The notes beneath the pieces were generated by a model. That model was not told the DNA's origin. It made no database searches and saw only the letters and a list, made by a program, of their open reading frames with translations. Shown one piece after another: positions 1-5,078 of a DNA stretch of 5,078 nucleotides. Positions within the stretch are counted from its first letter, which is position 1; every line of letters begins with the position of its first letter. A program made the translations under genes and the position numbers. This stretch comes from an uncultured Dyadobacter sp. (lineage in GTDB: Bacteria > Bacteroidota > Bacteroidia > Cytophagales > Spirosomataceae), in contig CAMLNK010000403.1 of assembly GCA_946481035.1 (NCBI GenBank), positions 1 through 5,078 of the forward strand, given 5' to 3'.

Positions 1-150
1 TCAGATGACCCTGGTTAAAACGAACCAGCTTTCCGTAACCAACTTGCCGGATACCCTCCGATTCACCCAAGGGCACTTTTTCACAAAGGTGATTATTGGA
101 CGCTACATTCAATAGCAACCCGGAGATGCTCATGAGTGAAAACAACACGT
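1..150. other. Unresolved window edge; short open frames only, no gene assignable
   Basis: Nothing here can be assigned with confidence. On the plus strand one frame is open from base 2 to a TAG at 113-115 (about 37 codons, third positions about 60% G/C), which could be the tail of a rightward gene converging on ppc. On the minus strand a frame from an ATG at 131-133 is open to the left edge (44 codons, beginning MSISGLLLNV), but it starts only about 20 bases beyond the U-tract of the ppc terminator, leaving little room for its own promoter. A third plus frame stops at 16-18. I recognise neither peptide. The plus-strand tail is slightly favoured on codon composition, but a non-coding spacer is equally possible. 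Confidence 0.3.
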
Positions 151-153
151 CAG

Positions 154-184
154 AAAACAACAAAAGCCGGGTAAAAACCCGGCT
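154..184 (-). terminator. Rho-independent terminator of ppc
   Basis: Read on the minus strand, bases 184 to 165 form a perfect 8-bp stem (AGCCGGGT / ACCCGGCT) with a four-base loop, followed by the U-rich run TTTGTTGTTTT (164-154). It begins 26 bases after the ppc stop codon. On the plus strand the hairpin is followed by CCTGAAATAT, with no U-tract, so it should terminate only the leftward transcript. It marks the end of the ppc transcription unit. Confidence 0.9.
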
Positions 185-210
185 CCTGAAATATAAAGTC
201 TCGCAAAATT

Positions 211-2793
211 CTACGCCGAATTCCGCGCCGCGTTGATAATCCCGAACATAGCCCGGATGATCAGCTGGTTGTAAGTCTCCACATCAACCGGCAAATCCTT
301 CGGATCGCCGGCGAGCATTTGCAATGCGTATTGCTGGATGGTGATCAACGGCAATACGATCCGCTCACGGGTTTTGATCGAAACTTTGGTGACGTTATTG
401 CTGTCGAGCAGTTCCTTCTGGCCCGATACTTCGAGCAGAAGCTCGCGCGTGAGCAGGAACTCGTCGTACATTTTATCCCAGAACTCGGTGTAATCCGCCT
501 CTTCGCGGAGGTATTTGGTAGCCGGGAAAAAGGCTTTGGAAAGCGATTGCATCGAGTTTTCGATCAGCGTCCGGAAGAAAAGCGACTTCTGGTAAAGCTT
601 TTTGATATCCTCGACCTTGTTTTCCTTTGCGAGTTCGCGGATCGCCGTTCCGAAACCGTAAAATCCGGGTACGTTTTGCTTCATCTGCGCCCATGAGCCC
701 ACGAACGGGATCGCGCGCAGGTCTTCAAATTTCAATCCGCCGTCGTCGCTGCCGCGTTTGGTAGGACGGCTTCCGATGTTGGTTTGTCCGTAAAAACGCA
801 ACGGCGTCTTTTTGTCGAGGTATTTGACAAACATCGGGTGGTTTTTCAGGTCCAGATAGGAATTGTAGGCGATTTCAGCCATTTCCTCGATCAGGTCCTT
901 GTCGGCGTCCGTCAGTTCGTCGTCGCGGTGACCTTTGAAAAGGTGGTTTTCGAGACCGGCGGTAAATAGCCTTTCCAGGTTATACATGGCCGTGGTAACG
1001 GTACCATAGTTGGAGCTGATGGTCTGCCCCTGAACGGTCAGCTGGATTTCTTTGTCTTCTATATCCTTGCCGAGCGACGAATAAAAATTATGGTTATTGC
1101 CACCGCCACGCGCCGGAGGTCCTCCACGACCGTCGAAGAACGTGACTTTGATGCCAAATTCACGCGAAACCTTGGTTAGTTCTTCCTTAGCGCGGTAAAT
1201 CGACCAGTTGGCCCGCAGGTAACCGCCATCTTTGGTACCGTCGGAGAAGCCCACCATGATCGTCTGGTGATTCTCGCGGTTTGCGAGGTGGTTGCGGTAA
1301 TATTCATTTTCATACAGCGACCGCATAATGCCCGGCGCATTGGCAAGGTCATCCACCGTTTCAAAAAGTGGTACCACGTCGAGCGCCAGCTTTCCTTCTT
1401 CGTCTGCAATCAGGTTTTTGGCCAGTGCTACCACTTGCATTACATTCAATGCAGAGGTGTTGTTGCTGATCACGTACCGGTGCGCGCCTTTTTCACCGTT
1501 CTTTTCCTGAATGGTTTTAATAGCCCTGATCGACCCGAGAATGTCCTTTGTCAGTTCATCCTCATAATCCTCGTCACGAAGCGGTATGTTCAACGAAAGC
1601 AGCAAATCGATTTTTTTCGCCTCATCCCAGCTCTCGTAATCGGCGTATTTCAATAATGGAATTTTCTTTTCGAGCCTTTTCAGAATATCCTCCCAGGCTT
1701 TGCCATGCTTCCGGCTGTCCTGACGAACGTCCAGGCTCGCGAAGAAGAATCCGAACAGATTGAGTTTCAGTATAAAATTATCGAGCAACTCTACGAAAAG
1801 GCCCTGATGCTTGTTCACCAGCACTTCGCGTGCTTTAAGCAGCTCGTCGATCAGCTCCTGCGCATTTTCGTACCCTTCCTCAAACGGCCCGAAAATGGTG
1901 CTGTTCATCTTTTTCTCCGCCAGCGAAACCGCGTCGTCGACGCCTTTGAATGTGAGGCGGCGTTTCAGTTGGCGAATGTCCCGGTAGTAACCACGCAACA
2001 GCGTCTCGCGCAGGCGATCGGCCACTTTCAACGTAATTTCGGGGTTCACAAACGGGTTACCGTCGCGGTCGCCGCCCGGCCAGAAGCCCAGGCGGAACAC
2101 ATTCGGGTAAGGCCAATCATGTACGCTCATTCCCAGGCCATTGATGAGTTTTTCAAGAATGGAAGGGATAGCATCATAATATACGTTTTCGAGGAACCAG
2201 CACAGGCTCACCGCCTCATCGAACGGTGTGGGTTTTTCATGGTTAATGAAAGCCGTTTTCCCAAGCTGCAATAGCAACTGGTTTACCTCGGTAAAATCGT
2301 TGGCTTTAATTGCATCTTCCAGATCGTTGATAATGCCCAGCACTTTGCCCGAGTAAAACTGGGTCGGGTGGGCCGTCAGCACGATCCGCACGCTGAAATC
2401 TTCCAGCTTGGCGAGCAATTTCTTTTTCAGTTCATCATTTTCCAGGCGTTCGGTGAGGTAGGTTACCGAACCTTTGCCGGTCAGGTCGTGCGTCTCGTCA
2501 AAGGCCGCATCTTCCACCGAGTCGAATAGTACTACCTGGCGTTCGATATATTGGATAAATGCAAAAAGCAGATCCGCACGTTCCTTGGGAGTAGCCGTTT
2601 CCAGGAGCTCTGAAAAAAAATGCTCGATGATTTCTTTGGGAGATTTGCCTTCCTGAAAGCCTATCTCGCTTTGCTGGGTCAGTATCGGAAGCAGGGAGCC
2701 TGTTTGGAATATACCGCGGTAGGGTAAACTCAGAAACAGGCTATTAAAAATATTATACTTCGTTACAACTGCGTCCTGGAAACTATTATTCAT
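211..2793 (-). CDS. ppc: Phosphoenolpyruvate carboxylase
   Basis: This cytosolic enzyme carboxylates PEP with bicarbonate to oxaloacetate and phosphate (Mg2+-dependent, anaplerotic, usually a homotetramer). The 860-residue product is full length (E. coli 883). Motifs in order: TAHPTQ with catalytic His142; GFWPGGDRDGNP (236-247); VRQDSRKH with Arg357 (E. coli Arg396); PLFETVDDL with metal ligand Glu478; GFSDGTKDGG with metal ligand Asp518 and Lys521 (E. coli Lys546); the mobile glycine loop DGRGGPPARGGG (554-565) with Arg556 and Arg562; NIGSRPTKR (672-680); LRAIPFVGSW (692-701). Candidates for the aspartate-inhibitor site (Arg562, Lys753, Arg811 and the C-terminal Asn858) are present by alignment from memory, so feedback by aspartate is inferred. 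Oddities: Lys705 stands where E. coli has Arg713, and the C-terminus is NSA, not NTG. The ATG at 2793 is preceded by a 66-bp gap after xerC with a -7 box and no Shine-Dalgarno sequence; the stop is TAG, followed by a strong terminator. The family assignment is certain. Confidence 0.98.
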   Translation of the reverse strand: MNNSFQDAVVTKYNIFNSLFLSLPYRGIFQTGSLLPILTQQSEIGFQEGKSPKEIIEHFFSELLETATPKERADLLFAFIQYIERQVVLFDSVEDAAFDETHDLTGKGSVTYLTERLENDELKKKLLAKLEDFSVRIVLTAHPTQFYSGKVLGIINDLEDAIKANDFTEVNQLLLQLGKTAFINHEKPTPFDEAVSLCWFLENVYYDAIPSILEKLINGLGMSVHDWPYPNVFRLGFWPGGDRDGNPFVNPEITLKVADRLRETLLRGYYRDIRQLKRRLTFKGVDDAVSLAEKKMNSTIFGPFEEGYENAQELIDELLKAREVLVNKHQGLFVELLDNFILKLNLFGFFFASLDVRQDSRKHGKAWEDILKRLEKKIPLLKYADYESWDEAKKIDLLLSLNIPLRDEDYEDELTKDILGSIRAIKTIQEKNGEKGAHRYVISNNTSALNVMQVVALAKNLIADEEGKLALDVVPLFETVDDLANAPGIMRSLYENEYYRNHLANRENHQTIMVGFSDGTKDGGYLRANWSIYRAKEELTKVSREFGIKVTFFDGRGGPPARGGGNNHNFYSSLGKDIEDKEIQLTVQGQTISSNYGTVTTAMYNLERLFTAGLENHLFKGHRDDELTDADKDLIEEMAEIAYNSYLDLKNHPMFVKYLDKKTPLRFYGQTNIGSRPTKRGSDDGGLKFEDLRAIPFVGSWAQMKQNVPGFYGFGTAIRELAKENKVEDIKKLYQKSLFFRTLIENSMQSLSKAFFPATKYLREEADYTEFWDKMYDEFLLTRELLLEVSGQKELLDSNNVTKVSIKTRERIVLPLITIQQYALQMLAGDPKDLPVDVETYNQLIIRAMFGIINAARNSA

Positions 2794-2834
2794 AATGGAG
2801 TGACGAAATTATATTTTGAAATTTGCACTGAAGG

Positions 2835-2842
2835 CAAATATA
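2835..2842 (-). promoter_or_regulatory. Putative ppc promoter, -7 box TATATTTG
   Basis: The minus strand reads TATATTTG, a perfect match to the Bacteroidota -7 consensus TAnnTTTG, 41 bases upstream of the ppc ATG. It would give a leader of roughly 35 bases. No TTG-type -33 element is visible 17-23 bases further upstream (that stretch is the xerC stop region), so this is half a promoter. It suggests ppc need not depend on read-through from xerC. Confidence 0.4.
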
Positions 2843-2859
2843 ACCCTAAAAAATGGGTT

Positions 2860-3732
2860 TCAGGCTTTGGGGTGCGCTTGTTGGTGCGTTTTTTTAAGCT
2901 TTTCGATGGAGTTATGGGTGTAAATCTGCGTAGCGGCCAGATTGGCGTGGCCAAGTAACTCCTTGATCGCATTCAGATCGGCGCCGCGGTTGAGCAAATG
3001 CGTCGCATACGTGTGCCTGAGCACGTGCGGGCTCTTCTGCGCGAGCGTAGTGACGGCGGATAAATACTGTCTGACCTTTCGTTGGACAAAAACCGGGTAA
3101 ATGGCTTTATTTGAATCGGTTAGAAGCAAAACATCCGTATGCTCCTCCGGCGCACGCTGCTCTATATATTTTTGGAGTAATTGTACCAAAGAAGTGGAAA
3201 TGGGCACGATTCGTTCCTTCGATCGTTTCCCGAAAACACGAATGGTACGTGCAGGCAAGTTCAGATCTTTCAATTCCAGCTCCACCAGCTCCGAAAGCCG
3301 GATACCACTGCCGTAGAGCAGCTCCATGATCACCCTGTCACGCAGCCCTTCGAAATCATCCGTAAATGTGCCTTCCTCAAAAAGCATTTCCATGGATTTC
3401 TCTTCCACGAATGCCGGCAGCTTCTTACGCGTTTTCAAGGCCGACAGGATTTTCGTCGGATCGCTGTCAATGTGTTTTTTCTTCCTTAAATAACCATAAA
3501 ATGTCCGGAGCGCAGCAATTTTCCGGTTAATCGACGACGGGTTGAGGCCTTCTTCCATCATACTCACCACCCACGACCGTAGCATCGGCGGCTTGGCCGT
3601 TTCGGGTTCGGCGCAATCATATTGGAAAAGGAGGTATTTCTGAAACTGTTCGAGATCAGTCTGGTACGATTTGATCGTGTGCGCACTGGCACGTTTTTCG
3701 AAACGGAGGAATTCCAGAAATGGCGTTATCAT
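2860..3732 (-). CDS. xerC: Site-specific tyrosine recombinase XerC
   Basis: XerC works with XerD at the dif site near the replication terminus to resolve chromosome dimers at division. The 290-residue product (E. coli XerC 298) has an N-terminal SAM-like core-binding domain (about residues 1-85) and a C-terminal catalytic domain with the full set: Arg145 (GSGIRLSEL), Lys169 (FGKRSKE), His236 and Arg239 (HVLRHTYATH), His262 (LGHAN) and nucleophile Tyr271 (QIYTH). The tail AHPKA resembles the AHPRA end of XerC more than XerD. I chose the ATG at 3732 because the protein then begins MITPFLEFLRFEKR, the usual family start; an in-frame TTG at 3747 adds five residues but lies at the U-tract of the upstream terminator. 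There is no Shine-Dalgarno sequence. It sits 106 bases downstream of rpsU and 66 upstream of ppc. The housekeeping context and lack of flanking repeats argue against a phage or transposon integrase; XerD or a XerC-like paralogue remains possible. Confidence 0.9.
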   Translation of the reverse strand: MITPFLEFLRFEKRASAHTIKSYQTDLEQFQKYLLFQYDCAEPETAKPPMLRSWVVSMMEEGLNPSSINRKIAALRTFYGYLRKKKHIDSDPTKILSALKTRKKLPAFVEEKSMEMLFEEGTFTDDFEGLRDRVIMELLYGSGIRLSELVELELKDLNLPARTIRVFGKRSKERIVPISTSLVQLLQKYIEQRAPEEHTDVLLLTDSNKAIYPVFVQRKVRQYLSAVTTLAQKSPHVLRHTYATHLLNRGADLNAIKELLGHANLAATQIYTHNSIEKLKKTHQQAHPKA

Positions 3733-3745
3733 AGTCCGAACATAC

Positions 3746-3777
3746 AAAAAGGAGCCATCTTATTCAAGACAGCTCCT
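3746..3777 (-). terminator. Intrinsic terminator after rpsU, possible attenuator of xerC
   Basis: On the minus strand, bases 3777 to 3750 fold into a 12-bp stem (AGGAGCTGTCTT / AAGATGGCTCCT) with a GAAT loop, followed at once by a U-run (3750-3746). Two of the pairs are G-U wobbles that become C-A mismatches on the plus strand, so the full stem forms only in the leftward transcript. It lies 61 bases after the rpsU stop and ends 13 bases before the xerC ATG, so it should end most rpsU transcripts and limit expression of xerC. Confidence 0.88.
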
Positions 3778-3838
3778 CTCGTATGATATGGATACAATAA
3801 TCCTATAGAAGTCTTTCAGAGAACCATTCCGTGAGGAA

Positions 3839-4033
3839 CTAGTCTTCTAAATGACCGTAAGTTTTCTCTTTGTAAACGGCACGCAAAACTTCGAAACGAC
3901 GCTTAACAGATGGTTTTTCGAAAGCTGTACGGGCACGAAGCTCACGCATTGTACCAGTTCTTTCAAATTTCTTCTTGTAACGCTTAAGAGCGCGATCAAT
4001 CGATTCGTTGTCTTTAATGTTAATAATAAGCAT
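3839..4033 (-). CDS. rpsU: 30S ribosomal protein bS21
   Basis: bS21 is a small basic protein of the 30S platform near the 3' end of 16S rRNA, where it takes part in translation initiation. The 64-residue product starts MLIINIKDNESIDRALKR and carries the family core KKKFERTGTMRELRAR followed by PSVKRRFEVLRAVYK. It has the Bacteroidota flavour, including Tyr54; in Flavobacterium johnsoniae ribosome work a bS21 tyrosine, as I recall at this position, helps hold the 16S anti-Shine-Dalgarno tail in a pocket with bS18 and bS6. The first residues match the family, so the ATG at 4033 is secure. The bases before it (ATTAGAAATTATAAGC) contain no GGAG-type Shine-Dalgarno sequence, although a strong one has been reported for rpsU in some Bacteroidota as part of autogenous control. 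It is first in its transcription unit, diverges from the Ppx/GppA gene and is followed by a strong terminator. Confidence 0.97.
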   Translation of the reverse strand: MLIINIKDNESIDRALKRYKKKFERTGTMRELRARTAFEKPSVKRRFEVLRAVYKEKTYGHLED

Positions 4034-4080
4034 GCTTATAATTTCTAATGTTCTTTGAATTGGTTTCTGAAATCGGACTG

Positions 4081-4111
4081 CAAAGAAAAACTATATCCAA
4101 CAGAAAATCAA
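4081..4111 (-). promoter_or_regulatory. Putative rpsU promoter (TTG-N20-TTTCTTTG)
   Basis: The minus strand has TTG (4111-4109), a 20-base spacer and TTTCTTTG (4088-4081), matching the Bacteroidota -7 consensus TAnnTTTG at all but the A. The spacing fits the 17-23 range known for this phylum. The predicted leader to the rpsU ATG is about 40 bases. An overlapping alternative -7 box, TAGTTTTT (4093-4086), is also one mismatch away but has a poorer spacing. Confidence 0.4.
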
Positions 4112-4134
4112 GAAATAAGTCGTTAAAATTCGTT

Positions 4135-4142
4135 TATTTTTG
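4135..4142 (+). promoter_or_regulatory. Putative ppx/gppA promoter, -7 box TATTTTTG
   Basis: TATTTTTG is a perfect match to the Bacteroidota -7 consensus TAnnTTTG and lies 48 bases before the ATG at 4191, predicting a leader of about 40 bases. No TTG-type -33 element is seen at the usual distance (around 4109-4117), so the call rests on the -7 box and its position. Confidence 0.45.
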
Positions 4143-4190
4143 TATCCATTGCATTGAAATACTAGTCATTAACAGATTAAACAGCCCGAT

Positions 4191-5078
4191 ATGAGTTCCA
4201 GACTGGGAATAATTGACTTAGGCACCAACACTTTTCACCTGCTGATCGCCGAGCCAAATGGCGCTCATTTCAAGACCGTTTTCCACGAAAGCAGGCCTGC
4301 CAGGATCGGCCTGGGGGGTATCAACAAACGCATTATCACACCCGAAGCACAGGACCGCGCACTCGCCGTCCTCGCCTATTTCCGCGAAAAGCTCGATTCT
4401 TTTGAAGTAATGCCCGAAAAAACGTTCGCATTCGGCACCAGCGCAGTGCGCAATGCGGAAAACCGCCAAGAATTTTGTTCCGAAATTTTAGAAAAAACCA
4501 ATATCGAAGTCACAGTCATCGACGGTAACCGTGAAGCCGAGTACATATATAAAGGCGTCCGCCATGGTGCTGCCATTGGTGACGGCCCTTCCCTGATCAT
4601 GGACATTGGCGGCGGAAGCGTGGAATTCATCATCGGCAACCGCTCGCAGATCTTTTGGAAACAAAGCTTCGAGATCGGCGGACAGCGGTTGATGGAGAAA
4701 TTCATGCGGAATGATCCATTGTCACAAGCCGACCGCCGCAGCCTCTACAATCATTTCGACGAAAACCTGATCCCGCTCGCGAATGCGGTGCATCAATATG
4801 CTCCCGAAAAGCTGGTAGGCTCATCCGGCACGTTCGATACCCTCGTCGACATCGACTTCCAATTCCGCACCAGCGACTGGCCACCCGCATCGGAAACAGA
4901 TTTCAATATACCCCTGGAAGAATTTTACCGGGCTTACGCCCTCATCCTCTCCGGCAACCACGACGAACGCATGGCGATCCCCGGTATGATCGAATTGCGC
5001 GTCGACATGATCGTCGTCGCCGTATGCCTGATCGATTATGTGCTCAAAACGCACGGTATCCGGCAAATCCAGGTTTCA
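4191..5078 (+). CDS. Ppx/GppA family phosphatase (exopolyphosphatase or pppGpp phosphatase), 3' end cut by window
   Basis: Enzymes of this family belong to the ASKHA (actin/Hsp70-like) fold and remove the terminal phosphate from polyphosphate or from pppGpp; which of the two is used here cannot be told from sequence. The 296 residues visible begin MSSRLGIIDLGTNTFHLLIA, with the first phosphate-binding motif (Asp9, Gly11, Asn13), then FGTSAVRNAENR (81-92), IDGNREAEYIYKGV (110-123) with Glu115 as the likely catalytic glutamate, the second phosphate motif MDIGGGSVEF (137-146) and the VGSSGTFDTL motif (209-218). The frame is open to the last base. The end, GIRQIQVS, matches the region just before the C-terminus of the short (about 300-residue) single-domain form, so only around ten residues are probably missing; the extra HD-like domain of E. 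coli Ppx/GppA would then be absent. The ATG at 4191 puts the first motif at its usual distance from the N-terminus. There is no Shine-Dalgarno sequence. It diverges from rpsU. Confidence 0.93.
   Translation, partial: MSSRLGIIDLGTNTFHLLIAEPNGAHFKTVFHESRPARIGLGGINKRIITPEAQDRALAVLAYFREKLDSFEVMPEKTFAFGTSAVRNAENRQEFCSEILEKTNIEVTVIDGNREAEYIYKGVRHGAAIGDGPSLIMDIGGGSVEFIIGNRSQIFWKQSFEIGGQRLMEKFMRNDPLSQADRRSLYNHFDENLIPLANAVHQYAPEKLVGSSGTFDTLVDIDFQFRTSDWPPASETDFNIPLEEFYRAYALILSGNHDERMAIPGMIELRVDMIVVAVCLIDYVLKTHGIRQIQVS

Larger units (their letters stand above)
4034..4190. promoter_or_regulatory. Divergent intergenic region between rpsU and ppx/gppA
   Basis: This AT-rich 157-bp spacer must hold the promoters and leaders of both flanking genes. 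Apart from the two candidate promoters listed separately, I see no long inverted repeat, riboswitch-like structure or small gene in it. Neither start codon is preceded by a Shine-Dalgarno sequence. Confidence 0.7.

Noticed and set aside
1705..2274. A 189-codon open frame on the plus strand, and others within 319-1763
   Set aside because: They lie antisense to ppc, whose full motif set leaves no doubt. Their translations are compositionally odd and resemble no protein family I know; long antisense frames are expected opposite GC-ending codons.
2842..2859. Short inverted repeat AACCC-N8-GGGTT just after the xerC stop as a terminator
   Set aside because: The stem is only 5 bp with an 8-base loop and no U-tract follows on either strand; it is too weak to call.
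3181..3489. Plus-strand open frames opposite xerC
   Set aside because: xerC has an intact catalytic set on the minus strand; these frames have no recognisable motifs or start context.
2860..3732. The tyrosine recombinase as the integrase of a mobile element
   Set aside because: No tRNA, attachment-site repeat, terminal inverted repeat or cargo genes are present, and the neighbours are housekeeping genes in a plausible ancestral order.
3733..3747. TTG at 3747 as the xerC start
   Set aside because: It adds MYVRT before the usual family N-terminus and lies at the U-tract of the rpsU terminator; the ATG at 3732 gives the expected start.
3851..4048. A 65-codon plus-strand frame covering rpsU
   Set aside because: It is the mirror of bS21, which is conserved over its full length on the minus strand.
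4218..5066. Minus-strand open frames opposite the Ppx/GppA gene
   Set aside because: The plus strand carries all family motifs in one unbroken frame; the minus frames are mutually overlapping and motif-less.
1..5078. CRISPR array, toxin-antitoxin pair, defence island, tRNA or other structured RNA gene
   Set aside because: I found no regularly spaced repeats, no cloverleaf or known riboswitch core, and the coding space is filled by four well-known gene families.

Overview
The window looks like chromosomal housekeeping DNA from a member of the Bacteroidota, most likely a Cytophagales bacterium (Dyadobacter/Spirosoma-like; this rank is an inference from protein flavour and intermediate GC). Supporting signs are: a bS21 protein with the Bacteroidota-type sequence and a tyrosine at position 54; a XerC recombinase directly downstream of rpsU, an order I recall from this phylum; no Shine-Dalgarno sequence before any of the four start codons; and promoter-like TAnnTTTG (-7) boxes of the Bacteroidota sigma factor.

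Layout from left to right. Bases 1-150 are an unresolved edge with only short open frames. A rho-independent terminator at 154-184 closes a leftward unit. ppc (phosphoenolpyruvate carboxylase, complete, minus strand) fills 211-2793. A 66-bp gap with a perfect -7 box separates it from xerC (complete, minus, 2860-3732). A strong, strand-specific hairpin terminator at 3746-3777 lies between xerC and rpsU (bS21, complete, minus, 3839-4033). A 157-bp divergent intergenic region (4034-4190) carries likely back-to-back promoters. A Ppx/GppA-family phosphatase (plus strand) starts at 4191 and runs off the right edge, probably missing only its last few residues.

How the genes relate: rpsU, xerC and ppc are co-oriented and could be read as rpsU-(terminator/attenuator)-xerC-(ppc promoter)-ppc-terminator. 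The products act in different processes: translation initiation (bS21), chromosome dimer resolution (XerC), anaplerotic oxaloacetate synthesis (Ppc) and polyphosphate/pppGpp turnover (Ppx/GppA). I see no mobile element, CRISPR array, tRNA or defence island, and no evidence for a new multi-gene system. The most interesting points are regulatory and enzymatic: the terminator placed 13 nt before the xerC start codon, the SD-less rpsU, and the substituted active-site and C-terminal residues of the PEP carboxylase.
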